Below, piece by piece: positions 1-8,627 of a DNA stretch of 64,000 nucleotides. Below the pieces are notes generated by a model. The model had not been told where the DNA came from. It worked only from the letters and a program-made list of their open reading frames with translations, and did not search any database. The position numbers were made by a program, and so were the translations under genes. The stretch's first letter is position 1. Each line of letters begins with the position of its first letter. The DNA comes from CAVUNY01 sp963843535 (lineage in GTDB: Bacteria; Chloroflexota; Anaerolineae; Anaerolineales; Anaerolineaceae): the NCBI GenBank assembly GCA_963843535.1, contig CAWJKU010000002.1, forward strand, positions 186,001-250,000. The letters are read 5' to 3'.

Positions 1-218
1 AACAAATGGCCAGAAAAACCGGAGTTCCTTTTATCGGTACGATCCCAATGGATCCTTCAGTGCGGGTTGGTGGTGACGATGGGACACCCATTGTGGTCAG
101 CGCGCCAGAATCGGCCGCGGCAAAGGCATTAATCAAGATCGCTCAAGATATCGCCGCGAAATTAAGCGTGGCATCATTTCAGAGCGGTGCAGGTATTCCA
201 ATCAATATTATAGGATAG
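1..218 (+). CDS. mrp: Mrp/NBP35-type iron-sulfur carrier ATPase, C-terminal end (partial)
   Basis: Only the last ~72 codons are in the window. The frame is open to the left edge, so the visible ATG at 6 is internal. The sequence reads VPFIGTIPMDPSVRVGGDDG and then a PESAAAKAL segment. This is the usual C-terminus of Mrp/ApbC P-loop ATPases (family knowledge: cytosolic scaffold/carrier delivering Fe-S clusters to apoproteins). The Walker A motif would lie outside the window. The gene ends 4 nt before the RicT-like gene, so the two are probably co-transcribed. RicT proteins are themselves linked to Fe-S clusters, which fits the pairing. Confidence 0.85.
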   Translation, partial: QMARKTGVPFIGTIPMDPSVRVGGDDGTPIVVSAPESAAAKALIKIAQDIAAKLSVASFQSGAGIPINIIG

Positions 219-222
219 CTAT

Positions 223-1140
223 ATGACTGAGACGCAACCCAACATTGTGGGGGTTCGGTTCTCGAAAATCGGTAAAGTTTATCACTTTGAAGCCAACATC
301 CTCGACCTTCGAGTTGGAGATTCCGTTATTGTAGAAACGAGCCGCGGCTGGCAGTTAGGCCAGGTTGCTCAAAAGGTGACGGATCCAGTATTGCCGCCTG
401 AAGGGAGCTGGAAACCAATCGACCGGCGTGCGACACCTCGCGATCTGCTGTTGCGCCAGATCTGGCAGCAGCGCGAAGCCGAGGTGGTTGCCATCTGCAA
501 ACAAAGGGCGAAAGAGATCGGTCTGTACGGCGTGAAAATTATAATAGCTGAGTACAGCTTTGATGGTTCTCGTCTGGCGATCATGTACAGCAGTGAAAAT
601 GAGGAAAAGGTTGACCTCAAGTCTCTGCGGTCTGACATGCAGAAACAATTCGGCCCTTCTCAGGTGGAGTTAAGACAGATTGGCCCACGCGATGTGGCCA
701 AAATTATTGGCGGAATGGGAGCCTGCGGCCTGGAAGTGCGTTGTTGTTCAAAATTCCTGACCGATTTTAATTCGATATCGATAAAAATGGCTAAGGAGCA
801 AGGCATCTCGCTCACCCCAACCGAAATCACCGGAATGTGCGGGAGGTTGCGCTGCTGCTTGATTTATGAATATGAGCAGTACGTCCAGGCACGTAAAGAA
901 TTACCGAAGAAAAACAAGCGGGTAAAAACGCCACAAGGTGAAGGTAAAGTCGTTGACGTCTTTCCGCTGCGAGAAGGGGTTCTGGTAGAACTGCCAGAAA
1001 TTGGTTACCGTGAGTTCGCCAAGGCAGATATCCAACCGCTTGAGGAGCTGGAAAATTTCATTAAGAAGGCCCAAACCCCATGCGAGCATGATGGGTGTAC
1101 TGGGGACTGTAATCATAACAATCCTAAGGGAGAAAAATAG
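223..1140 (+). CDS. ricT: PSP1 domain protein, RicT/YaaT-like
   Basis: 305 residues, the usual size for the PSP1/RicT family. Two cysteine-rich blocks typical of the PSP1 C-terminal domain are visible: GACGLEVRCCSKF and, about 40 residues later, GMCGRLRCCLIYEYEQY. In Bacillus the RicT (YaaT) protein forms a complex with RicA and RicF that carries Fe-S clusters and affects RNase Y-dependent mRNA processing; that role is transferred by family only. The tail is rich in Cys and His (CEHDGCTGDCNHNN), an additional possible metal site. It starts 4 nt after mrp and ends 2 nt before the PIG-L gene, so it sits inside one operon. It need not imply sporulation: the family is widespread in non-sporulating bacteria. 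Confidence 0.85.
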   Translation: MTETQPNIVGVRFSKIGKVYHFEANILDLRVGDSVIVETSRGWQLGQVAQKVTDPVLPPEGSWKPIDRRATPRDLLLRQIWQQREAEVVAICKQRAKEIGLYGVKIIIAEYSFDGSRLAIMYSSENEEKVDLKSLRSDMQKQFGPSQVELRQIGPRDVAKIIGGMGACGLEVRCCSKFLTDFNSISIKMAKEQGISLTPTEITGMCGRLRCCLIYEYEQYVQARKELPKKNKRVKTPQGEGKVVDVFPLREGVLVELPEIGYREFAKADIQPLEELENFIKKAQTPCEHDGCTGDCNHNNPKGEK

Positions 1141-1142
1141 GC

Positions 1143-1868
1143 ATGTCAGAATTCTCTGAAAACTGGGAAGAAAACAAAAAGATCCTGGTCATCCTGGCCC
1201 ATCCGGATGACCCGGAATTTTTTTGTGGGGCAACCATTCGGCGGTGGACACTCATGGGCCACCAGGTTCGTTACTGCCTGCTCACTCGTGGAGATAAAGG
1301 TTCAAATGAGCGCAACGTACGTTCTTTTGACCTGGCGGTGAAGCGCGAAGTAGAACAGGCAGATGCCGCAAAAGAATTAGGCGTGCATGGGATCCGCTTC
1401 CTGGATTATGAAGATGGCTGCCTGGTGCCGAGTCTTGAAACTCGCAAGCGTGTCACGCGTATCATCCGAGAAGAACGGCCAGATATTGTCGTCTCCTGCG
1501 ATCCCACGAATATTTTTCCCAACGAGGCATCGATTAACCATCCGGATCATCGAGCAGCGGGTCAGATTGTGGTGGATGCGATCTTTCCAGCCACGGGCAA
1601 CCCGCTTTATTTTCCCGAATTGCTTCTGGAAGGACTGGAGCCGCATTCGATCAAAGAAGTGTGGTTGTCTGTTACCTCTCAACCCAATGTGGTGATCGAT
1701 GTTACTTCGACATGGGATGATAAAATCCGGGCTTTAAAAAATCACGCCAGCCAGATCGGAGACCCTGCCAAATTCGAAGAACGGATGCGCAGCCGGCATA
1801 CCCCAGACAGCACAGATGAAGTTCCCAGGTACGAGGAAAAATATCGCCGGTTCGTTTTTGGAAAATAA
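1143..1868 (+). CDS. PIG-L/LmbE family deacetylase
   Basis: 241 residues. The family zinc motif AHPDD is at residues 19-23 and the second metal/catalytic motif HPDH at 133-136. PIG-L enzymes are zinc-dependent N-deacetylases acting on N-acetyl-glucosamine-type substrates (such as GlcNAc-malate in bacillithiol synthesis, GlcNAc-inositol in mycothiol synthesis, or glycan precursors). Which substrate applies here cannot be read from the sequence, and no BshA or MshA homologue lies nearby. No signal peptide is present, so it is cytosolic. It lies 2 nt after ricT and 1 nt before the M20 gene, in a tight operon. Confidence 0.88.
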   Translation: MSEFSENWEENKKILVILAHPDDPEFFCGATIRRWTLMGHQVRYCLLTRGDKGSNERNVRSFDLAVKREVEQADAAKELGVHGIRFLDYEDGCLVPSLETRKRVTRIIREERPDIVVSCDPTNIFPNEASINHPDHRAAGQIVVDAIFPATGNPLYFPELLLEGLEPHSIKEVWLSVTSQPNVVIDVTSTWDDKIRALKNHASQIGDPAKFEERMRSRHTPDSTDEVPRYEEKYRRFVFGK

Positions 1869-1869
1869 A

Positions 1870-3048
1870 ATGCCCGACTTTTTTGCTTTAGCGCAAGAAT
1901 TATTTTCATACAGCCAGGACCTGCGCCGCGATTTACACATGAACCCTGAATTAGGGTTCCAGGAAGTGCGCACGGCAGGAATCATTGCCAGGGATTTATC
2001 CTCGCTAGGTATAGAGGTATCCACCGGTATCGCGGGTACGGGGGTAGTGGGGCTGATAGAGGGAGAGGCCGCTGGACCCACCGTTTTATGCCGGTTCGAT
2101 ATGGATGCGCTGCCGGTTCAAGAAGAAACTGGTAAGGAATATGCTTCAAAGAAAGCGGGAGTAATGCATGCCTGCGGCCATGATGGGCATGTGGTTGTGG
2201 GTTTGACGGTAGCCCAGATGCTCAACCGCCAGCGGGAAAATTTGCACGGACAGGCGAAGTTGGTGTTCCAGCCTGCTGAAGAAGGATTGGGAGGAGCTGA
2301 AAGGATGATAGCAGCAGGTATTCTCGAAAGTCCGGCGCCTGACCATACCCTTGCACTGCATATATGGAACGAAGAACCCGTCGGCACGATAGCGATTGTG
2401 CCGGGCCCGTTAATGGCGGGATCCGAGATATTTCAGGTGAATCTCACCGGACGCGGCGGGCATGGAGCGCTGCCGCATCAAACGATCGATCCGGTGGCAG
2501 CTGCAGCTCAGATTGTGACTGCTTTGCAGTCCATAGTTTCCAGAAATATCAGCCCATTACAGTCAGCGGTGGTCAGCGTGACCAGGTTCCAGGCAGGGGA
2601 TGCCTTTAATGTGATCCCTCAAACGGCTGAATTGCGCGGGACAATTCGCAGCTTTGAGCCACAGGTCCGTGAAATCGTTTTGACTCGTTTTCGTGAATTG
2701 GTAAACGGAATCGCTCAGGCGATGGGATGCACCGCGGAGATTCAAATTACTCGCCTGACTCCTCCAGTGGTAAACGATCCTGAATTGGCCGAACGCTTAA
2801 CACGGATAGTGCGTGAAGTTCTGCCAGCTGCCAGGTTAAAAACCTCGTACCAATCCATGGTATCTGAAGATATGGCTTACATGATGGAACGTGTGCCCGG
2901 TGTTTACATGCTGGTCGGTGGCGCAAATCCGGCAGAAAAGCTGGATTATCCACATCACCATCCGAAATTTGACTTTGATGAAAATGCCATGGTATGGGCC
3001 TCTGCCTTGATGGCTGCGGCGGTCAGTGCTTTATTGAAAGCCTCATAG
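1870..3048 (+). CDS. M20 family metal-dependent amidohydrolase
   Basis: 392 residues from the ATG at 1870, one base after the PIG-L stop. An upstream in-frame ATG at 1816 would overlap the previous gene by more than 50 nt and adds residues the family lacks, so 1870 is preferred. Metal-ligand segment MHACGHDGH is at residues 99-107, followed by the catalytic EE pair (PAEEGLGGAERM). This is the N-acyl-amino-acid/hippurate hydrolase (HipO/AmaA) branch of M20D peptidases, which hydrolyse N-acyl or auxin-type amide conjugates in the cytosol. The substrate is unknown. The gene ends just before a strong intrinsic terminator, so it is the last gene of the mrp-ricT-PIG-L operon. Confidence 0.88.
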   Translation: MPDFFALAQELFSYSQDLRRDLHMNPELGFQEVRTAGIIARDLSSLGIEVSTGIAGTGVVGLIEGEAAGPTVLCRFDMDALPVQEETGKEYASKKAGVMHACGHDGHVVVGLTVAQMLNRQRENLHGQAKLVFQPAEEGLGGAERMIAAGILESPAPDHTLALHIWNEEPVGTIAIVPGPLMAGSEIFQVNLTGRGGHGALPHQTIDPVAAAAQIVTALQSIVSRNISPLQSAVVSVTRFQAGDAFNVIPQTAELRGTIRSFEPQVREIVLTRFRELVNGIAQAMGCTAEIQITRLTPPVVNDPELAERLTRIVREVLPAARLKTSYQSMVSEDMAYMMERVPGVYMLVGGANPAEKLDYPHHHPKFDFDENAMVWASALMAAAVSALLKAS

Positions 3049-3053
3049 ACCGG

Positions 3054-3083
3054 CAGGTTTGGGTTATCCCAAACCTGTTTTTT
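3054..3083 (+). terminator. Rho-independent terminator after the M20 gene
   Basis: A perfect 10-bp stem (CAGGTTTGGG / CCCAAACCTG) with a TTAT loop is followed directly by six T. It starts 6 nt after the M20 stop codon. The downstream gene has its own ribosome binding site only 5 nt past the T-run, so the two genes are probably separate transcripts or linked by read-through. Confidence 0.9.
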
Positions 3084-3098
3084 CTCCAGGAGATCAAG

Positions 3099-3986
3099 TT
3101 GCTATTCGACGATCCGCCGAAGAGAATTGTTTCATTAGTCCCGTCCATGACCGAAAGTTTATTTGAGCTTGGTTTTGGTAAACACGTAGTTGGCATCACT
3201 GATTACTGCATTTACCCCAAAGCTGATATTGAAAATTTACCGCGAGTAGGCGGAACGAAAAATCCACGAATTGCGGATATTAAAATACTTCATCCAGATT
3301 TTATCATCGCCAATCAGGAAGAAAATTCTCAACTGTCAATTCAACAGCTAAATGATTTGAGAATTCCAATCTGGCTCACTTTCCCCAAAACTGTCGATGA
3401 AGCAATCACTGATTTGTGGAGTATGGCAAGATTATTTCGCAGCGAAAGCGCGCTTTCCAGGCTGCGCATTCTCGAAAAGACTGTGGAGTACGCCCGAATG
3501 GCAGCGGTGGATCAACTATCCGTCCGGTTTTTTTGCCCAATCTGGTTTAGCGCCGACCGCGATCAGAATCCATGGTGGATGACTTTCAACAAGGACACAT
3601 TTTCGAATGACCTATTGACCATGATGGGAGGGAAGAATGTGTTCGCTGACCGTAAAAGGCGTTATCCGATCGAGGCCGATCTGGGTCTGGCGGCAGTGGA
3701 GCCAACCGGAGAGCGGGATGACCGTTATCCGCGGGTCAGATGGCAGGATATTGTCTCATCTCAACCAGATGTGATCCTTTTGCCAGAGGAACCTTTCGCA
3801 TTTGATGAAAATTACGCCCGGCAGATTGCCGCAGATTACCGGGCATCGACGAACAAGGATATTCCTATCTTCCTGGTCGAGGGCAGTTTGATCACCTGGC
3901 CGGGGACACGTATCGCCAAAGCAGTCGTTGAATTAGCGCCGGAATTCACAAAATTGACAAATGGGTTGGGTGGTGCTACACTCTAA
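3099..3986 (+). CDS. Helical-backbone metal receptor (BtuF-like), cytosolic form
   Basis: Begins at a TTG at 3099 preceded by AGGAGA with 5-nt spacing. Longer in-frame starts would run through the terminator hairpin and give unrelated N-terminal residues. From this start the protein is 295 residues and opens with PPKRIVSLVPSMTESLFELG, the N-terminal signature of the BtuF/FepB-type helical-backbone metal receptor superfamily (vitamin B12 and siderophore binding proteins). No signal peptide or lipobox is present, and no BtuC or BtuD gene is adjacent. It is therefore unlikely to be a classical periplasmic component; a cytosolic cobamide or metal-chelate binding role is inference. Confidence 0.75.
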   Translation: MLFDDPPKRIVSLVPSMTESLFELGFGKHVVGITDYCIYPKADIENLPRVGGTKNPRIADIKILHPDFIIANQEENSQLSIQQLNDLRIPIWLTFPKTVDEAITDLWSMARLFRSESALSRLRILEKTVEYARMAAVDQLSVRFFCPIWFSADRDQNPWWMTFNKDTFSNDLLTMMGGKNVFADRKRRYPIEADLGLAAVEPTGERDDRYPRVRWQDIVSSQPDVILLPEEPFAFDENYARQIAADYRASTNKDIPIFLVEGSLITWPGTRIAKAVVELAPEFTKLTNGLGGATL

Positions 3987-3988
3987 TT

Positions 3989-4004
3989 ATCTGAATAATC
4001 AGAT
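3989..4004. promoter_or_regulatory. Palindromic operator candidate upstream of the GntR gene
   Basis: A perfect inverted repeat ATCTGA-ATAA-TCAGAT lies 2 nt after the previous stop and 27 nt before the GntR/FCD start codon. FCD-type regulators commonly bind such short palindromes and autoregulate. Assignment to this regulator is inference from position. Confidence 0.4.
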
Positions 4005-4031
4005 TAATCAATTCAATTCTTTCTAGTCAGC

Positions 4032-4727
4032 ATGAATATCAAACACTTACCTGATCAGCTTTCTACATTCTTGAGGTATCTGGCCGCGGAACCTCAAAAA
4101 GATGAGCGAATTCCTTCGCTGACAGCCTTATCGAAGGAATTAAAGGTGAGCGTTGCCAGTTTACGTGAACAGCTCGAAGTTGCGCGTGCCCTGGGGTGGG
4201 TGGAAGTCAGGCCAAAAACGGGCATTCGCCGCCTGCCTTTTTCTTTCCGACCGGCGGTTGAACAAGGCCTGGCTTATGCAATTGCCGTGAACCCAAGTTA
4301 TTTTAAGATGTTTTCCGATTTCAGAAAACATGTCGAGACCGCTTATTGGTATGAAGCGGTGGCGCTTCTCAATGAAGGCGACTTTCAAAACATGCGCTCA
4401 TTGATTTCTCGCGCGTATGATAAATTATCTCGCTCCCCGGTACAAATTCCTCATCTCGAACATCGTGAACTCCATCTATCCATTTATTGTCGGTTGAATA
4501 ATCCCTTCGTCATGGGAATTCTGGAGGCCTATTGGAATCTTTATGAGGCCGTTGGATTGGATGTATATACTGAATTACATTATCTTCATCAAGTATGGAC
4601 ATTCCATCAAAAAATGGTCGAGGCAATTTGCGGTGGAAATTTCGAGGTTGGCTTCCAGGCTCTTAGCGACCATATGGACCTGATCAACCAGCGCGAGCGA
4701 ATTACCCCCACCCAATTATTCGAATAA
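4032..4727 (+). CDS. GntR family transcriptional regulator, FCD-like
   Basis: 231 residues. The N-terminal winged helix (residues ~20-70) contains PSLTALSKELKVSVASLREQ, the GntR helix-turn-helix pattern, followed by an all-helical C-terminal domain of FadR/FCD type (metal or carboxylate effector binding). The gene lacks a clear Shine-Dalgarno sequence. It directly precedes korAB on the same strand with a 41-nt gap and no terminator, so korAB is the most likely target besides itself. An organic acid such as a 2-oxoacid is a reasonable effector, but this is inferred from context only. Confidence 0.8.
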   Translation: MNIKHLPDQLSTFLRYLAAEPQKDERIPSLTALSKELKVSVASLREQLEVARALGWVEVRPKTGIRRLPFSFRPAVEQGLAYAIAVNPSYFKMFSDFRKHVETAYWYEAVALLNEGDFQNMRSLISRAYDKLSRSPVQIPHLEHRELHLSIYCRLNNPFVMGILEAYWNLYEAVGLDVYTELHYLHQVWTFHQKMVEAICGGNFEVGFQALSDHMDLINQRERITPTQLFE

Positions 4728-4768
4728 TCCCGGGATTTACCCCGATCCACTTCTATTAAGGAGCTCAA

Positions 4769-6622
4769 ATGTACCCTTCTGAAACAACCAAATCCATGCC
4801 TGAAGGCGACCATCATGCAGCCATTGTCAACGACTTTGTGATCACGTTCAGCACAGTAAATGGATCTGGCAGTGCAACCGCGAATAATACTCTTTTAAGG
4901 GCATTGTTCCGCATGGGAATCCCAGTCTCAGGAAAAAATATATTCCCGTCTAATATTCAGGGTTTGCCGACCTGGTATTCTATTCGATTGAATAAGGATG
5001 GTTACCTGGCTAGAAAAGAAAAAGATGACGTCGTCGTAGCCATGAATCCCGCCACATTTCTTAAAGAACAGGAATATTTGGTGCCGGGAGGCGTTTTATT
5101 TTATGCGGACGACATCAAAACCAGCATTACTCGGGAGGATATCATCACCTATCCTATGCCGGTAAAAAAATTGGTCAAAGAAGCGGACCCCCCGCAGGCG
5201 CTGCGCGATTATATGGCTAATATGGTGTATGTAGGCGTGGTGGCGCAAATGCTTGGGATCGACCTGGATCAGATCTACCAGGCCTTGGATCACCATTTTA
5301 AAGGTAAGAAGAAAGCCATCGATTCCAATTTTGGGATCATTAAGGCTGCGGCGGATTGGGCAAGCGAAAACCTGGAAAAAAAGGACAGCTACCAGGTCAA
5401 GCCTATGTCTGCAACCGCGGGATATATCATGGTTGACGGCAACACGGCTGGTGCTTTGGGAGCGATCTATGGGGGCGTGCAGTTCGTCGCCTGGTACCCG
5501 ATCACCCCGGCATCCAGTCTGGCGGAATCTCTGCATGAATCAATTGAGGAATTGCGAAAAGATCCCGAGACAGGTAAGACTACCTGTGTCGTTGTCCAGG
5601 CAGAAGATGAATTGGCCGCAGTCGGCATGGCAACCGGCGCAGGATGGAGTGGATTGCGAGCGATGACCTCCACTTCCGGTCCGGGAATCAGCCTGATGTC
5701 TGAGTATCTGGGTCTGGCATATTTTGCCGAAGTGCCAGTGGTAGTTTGGGATGTTCAGCGGGTTGGCCCCAGTACAGGTTTGCCTACCCGAATTGCCCAG
5801 GGCGATCTGACGCAGGTTTATTTTCACGGCCAGGGTGATAAAAACTTTATTATTCTCATCCCAGGCACCGTGACTGAATGTTTTGATTTTGGTTGGAAAG
5901 CATTTGATCTGGCGGAACGGTACCAAACCCCGGTGATGGTGCTTAGCGACCTTGATCTGGGTATGAACCAATGGATGAGCGAGAAATTTGAATATCCCGT
6001 AACGCCGATGGATCGCGGAAAGATACTTTGGGAAGAGGATTTGGAAAAACTGCTCCAGGAGCGAAATGGTGATTGGGGTCGCTACCTGGACATCGATGGC
6101 GATGGCATCCCTTACCGGACCGTGCCGGGCAACCAACACCCGCGCAGCGCATATTTCACCCGTGGTACAGGTCATGATGAATACGCAAAATATTCAGAAG
6201 AGCCGGAAAACTGGGAGCGCCTGATGAACAGGCTGGGCCAGAAAGTAAGCCTGGCACGGAATGCCGTGCCTAAACCAGAAATTCACCGTATGGATGGGGC
6301 AGAGATCGGGATTATTTCGATGGGATCCGCAGATCCGGCGGTAAAAGAAGCCAGAGACCAGCTGAAAGAAATGGGTATTCTTACAGATTACCTGCGAGTG
6401 AAAGCGATCCCTTTTCCTGATGAAGTGGTGGAATTCATCAAGAGCCACGCGCGGAGCTACGTCGTAGAAATTAACCGAGATGGACAATTGAAGCAGCTAT
6501 TGACATTGGAGAGTCCAGAAAACGCAACACGATTGCGCAAAGCATCACACGTAGACGGCCTGGCATTATCCGCAAAATGGGTCCGAGAAGCCATTCTCGC
6601 CCAGGAGGTAAATGAAAAATGA
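4769..6622 (+). CDS. korA: 2-oxoacid:ferredoxin oxidoreductase, fused gamma-alpha subunit
   Basis: 617 residues, starting at an ATG preceded by AAGGAG. The first ~190 residues form the gamma domain (SGSATANNTLLRALFRMGIPVSG, the catalytic-gamma fold). From ~220 onward lies the alpha/pyrimidine-binding domain with the characteristic YPITPASSLAE segment and EDELAAVGMATGAGWSGLRA. Gamma-alpha fusion is the arrangement of KorA/2-oxoglutarate-type and some branched-chain 2-oxoacid enzymes. The complex decarboxylates a 2-oxoacid to acyl-CoA and reduces ferredoxin in the cytosol. Whether the substrate is 2-oxoglutarate or another 2-oxoacid cannot be fixed from sequence alone. It overlaps korB by 4 nt (ATGA). 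Confidence 0.92.
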   Translation: MYPSETTKSMPEGDHHAAIVNDFVITFSTVNGSGSATANNTLLRALFRMGIPVSGKNIFPSNIQGLPTWYSIRLNKDGYLARKEKDDVVVAMNPATFLKEQEYLVPGGVLFYADDIKTSITREDIITYPMPVKKLVKEADPPQALRDYMANMVYVGVVAQMLGIDLDQIYQALDHHFKGKKKAIDSNFGIIKAAADWASENLEKKDSYQVKPMSATAGYIMVDGNTAGALGAIYGGVQFVAWYPITPASSLAESLHESIEELRKDPETGKTTCVVVQAEDELAAVGMATGAGWSGLRAMTSTSGPGISLMSEYLGLAYFAEVPVVVWDVQRVGPSTGLPTRIAQGDLTQVYFHGQGDKNFIILIPGTVTECFDFGWKAFDLAERYQTPVMVLSDLDLGMNQWMSEKFEYPVTPMDRGKILWEEDLEKLLQERNGDWGRYLDIDGDGIPYRTVPGNQHPRSAYFTRGTGHDEYAKYSEEPENWERLMNRLGQKVSLARNAVPKPEIHRMDGAEIGIISMGSADPAVKEARDQLKEMGILTDYLRVKAIPFPDEVVEFIKSHARSYVVEINRDGQLKQLLTLESPENATRLRKASHVDGLALSAKWVREAILAQEVNEK

Positions 6623-7674
6623 CAACTCGCTCTATGGTACTCCCAGAACGCCCGTCAGGGACTAACCTGGCAGGATTAACCAGAGCCGATTATCGCGGCG
6701 CAGCCAGTACATTGTGCGCGGGATGTGGTCATAATTCAATCGCAAGCCAGATTGTGGCCGCCAGTTATGAGATAAATCTCGTTCCAGAGAAAGTGATTAA
6801 ATTTAGTGGAATCGGCTGCAGCAGTAAAAGCCCAACTTATTTCTTGAGCCGTTCATTTGGTTTCAATGGTTTGCATGGGCGCATGCCTTCTCTGGCATTA
6901 GGAGCTATGTTTGGCGATCATACCATGCGCGGAATTGGGATCAGCGGAGATGGGGATTCGGCCAGCATCGGATTAGGCCAATTCAAACATCTCGTGCGCC
7001 GCAACCTGCCGATGGTCTATATTGTTGAAAATAATGGGGTCTACGGTTTGACCAAAGGTCAATTTTCTGCGACCGCAGAACAAGGCCTGGAGTTGAAGAA
7101 GCAAGGCGTCAACCCCTATTTGCCTGTAGATATCTGTATGGAAGCCTTAGCGGCTAACGCCACATTTGTGGCGAGATCTTTCGCGGGTGATCCCAAGCAG
7201 GTGAAAGAATTGATCAAAGCAGCATTCAGCCACCATGGGATAGCAGTCCTGGATATTATCAGCCCGTGTGTGACCTTCCACAACCACGAAGAATCGATAC
7301 ATTCCTATTCGTTTGGCAAGGACCGTGAGGCTCCGCTGCACGATATCACCTTTGTACCTGCCAGGGATGAAATCATGATCGAGGATTACGATGAAGGTAC
7401 ATCACGTGAAGTTGAGCTGCATGATGGATCGACGGTTATATTAAAAAAGTTGGATAAAGATTATGATCCAACTTCACGCTGGCAGGCTTTCCGAGTATTG
7501 GAAGAAGCCAACCGTGAAAATTGGTTGGTAACCGGATTGATCTATGTCGACCCCTCGGTTCCATCGCTCTTTGAGACGTACGATTTGCCTGGTCAGCCAT
7601 TAAATCGGATGACCGAGAAGCAGCTCAGACCGTCCAAAGAAAGCCTTGACATGTTAAACTCTTCGTTCGAGTAA
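6619..7674 (+). CDS. korB: 2-oxoacid:ferredoxin oxidoreductase, beta subunit
   Basis: 351 residues. The N-terminus carries CAGCGHN (Cys33, Cys36) and a third conserved Cys in SGIGCSSK (Cys67), ligands of the [4Fe-4S] cluster in two-subunit enzymes. The thiamine diphosphate/Mg motif starts with GDGD at 110-113 and continues to the ENNGVYGLTKGQ segment. It forms the TPP-binding catalytic subunit with KorA; the ATGA overlap indicates translational coupling. No separate ferredoxin-like delta subunit is present, as expected for the KorAB type. The transcript ends at the bidirectional terminator 15 nt downstream. Confidence 0.92.
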   Translation: MTTRSMVLPERPSGTNLAGLTRADYRGAASTLCAGCGHNSIASQIVAASYEINLVPEKVIKFSGIGCSSKSPTYFLSRSFGFNGLHGRMPSLALGAMFGDHTMRGIGISGDGDSASIGLGQFKHLVRRNLPMVYIVENNGVYGLTKGQFSATAEQGLELKKQGVNPYLPVDICMEALAANATFVARSFAGDPKQVKELIKAAFSHHGIAVLDIISPCVTFHNHEESIHSYSFGKDREAPLHDITFVPARDEIMIEDYDEGTSREVELHDGSTVILKKLDKDYDPTSRWQAFRVLEEANRENWLVTGLIYVDPSVPSLFETYDLPGQPLNRMTEKQLRPSKESLDMLNSSFE

Positions 7675-7688
7675 ATTCAGGCTCCCTT

Positions 7689-7721
7689 CGAAAAACGACC
7701 GCTCCATGCGGTCGTTTTTCG
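7689..7721. terminator. Bidirectional Rho-independent terminator between korB and sseA
   Basis: A perfect 14-bp stem with a 5-nt loop (TCCAT). The outer stem is an A5/T5 pair, so T-runs form on both strands. It serves the convergent korB (+) and sseA (-) transcripts. Confidence 0.9.
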
Positions 7722-7728
7722 ATGTGTC

Positions 7729-8592
7729 CTATTTTTGCCCTAATGCGATGGGCCTGGATGGATCTCGGATCCATTCACTCCATGAACCGGCGTAAAGCCG
7801 GGCACCTGACAGCCCAGCTAGTTCCAGAGCGATCAAGTGATGGCAAGATGTCACGCCTGAACCGCAATAAACTACAACCTGGCTGGCAGGATGATTTGCC
7901 AGCAGGGCGAGCAATTCCTCGCGTAAGACTCCTCCTGCTTTAAAAACACCCTCAGGCGTAAGATTATTGCCGTGAAAGCGGTTCAACGCCTCGGGGATAT
8001 GCCCCGCGATGGGATCAATCGGTTCTTGGGTGCCCTGATACCGCTCTGCAGCGCGCGCATCGATAAACACGGTTGACAGATCGTTTAATGCTGCTTCGAT
8101 CTCTGGGGTGGTTGCCACCATGCGTTGGTTGAAAAATGTGGAATAACCTGTAGATATATTTACTGGTGAGCTGCTTTCCAGGCCTATACTGACAGGGTAT
8201 CCATCTGCCTGCCATTTTGGAAAACCCCCGTCCAACACCTGGACCTGGCGGTGACCAATTGCCCTCAACATAAACCATAAACGGCTGGCAAAAGCTCCGC
8301 CGACCGTATCGTAAACGACGACCAGAGTCTCGGGCGAGATCCCCCAAACGGCGAGTTTTTGAATAAATGCTGCCGTGTCTGGCAATGGATGGCGGCCTGT
8401 CTTAAGACCGGCCGTGCCGGATAGATCGCGGTTGAGATTGGCATAAATCGCGCCGGGGATGTGTCCTAAAAGATAGTTTTCAAATCCCCAATCCGGATCA
8501 CTCAGATTGAAACGGCAGTCGATGATGCGAGGGTTTTTCTTTTGGACCAGATCATGCAGGGCATGGGTGCTGATGATAGGCAAATCATCCAT
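7729..8592 (-). CDS. sseA: Sulfurtransferase with tandem rhodanese domains
   Basis: 287 residues, two rhodanese domains in the SseA/TST arrangement. The N-terminal domain is inactive-type (IIDCRFNLSDPDWG, GHIPGAIYANLNRDLSG). The C-terminal active-site loop CGSGVT begins at Cys243. The loop is the class shared by thiosulfate:cyanide and 3-mercaptopyruvate sulfurtransferases; the substrate cannot be separated by eye. The start has CGGAG at 5-nt spacing. It is the last gene of the argF-rocD-pyk-sseA run, 35 nt after pyk, and ends at the shared terminator. Confidence 0.88.
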   Translation of the reverse strand: MDDLPIISTHALHDLVQKKNPRIIDCRFNLSDPDWGFENYLLGHIPGAIYANLNRDLSGTAGLKTGRHPLPDTAAFIQKLAVWGISPETLVVVYDTVGGAFASRLWFMLRAIGHRQVQVLDGGFPKWQADGYPVSIGLESSSPVNISTGYSTFFNQRMVATTPEIEAALNDLSTVFIDARAAERYQGTQEPIDPIAGHIPEALNRFHGNNLTPEGVFKAGGVLREELLALLANHPASQVVVYCGSGVTSCHHLIALELAGLSGARLYAGSWSEWIRDPSRPIALGQK

Positions 8593-8627
8593 GTGTACTC
8601 CGAATAGCTTATGCCAAATATTCTACT

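Noticed and set aside
355..648. Long antisense frame over ricT.
   Set aside because: Shadow of a conserved gene; no family pattern and no start signal.
1816..1869. Upstream start for the M20 amidohydrolase.
   Set aside because: It overlaps the PIG-L gene by more than 50 nt and adds residues not typical of the family; the ATG at 1870 matches the family N-terminus.
5096..6175. Long antisense frames of 146 and 211 codons over korA.
   Set aside because: Mirror frames of a conserved coding region; composition, not conservation, explains them.
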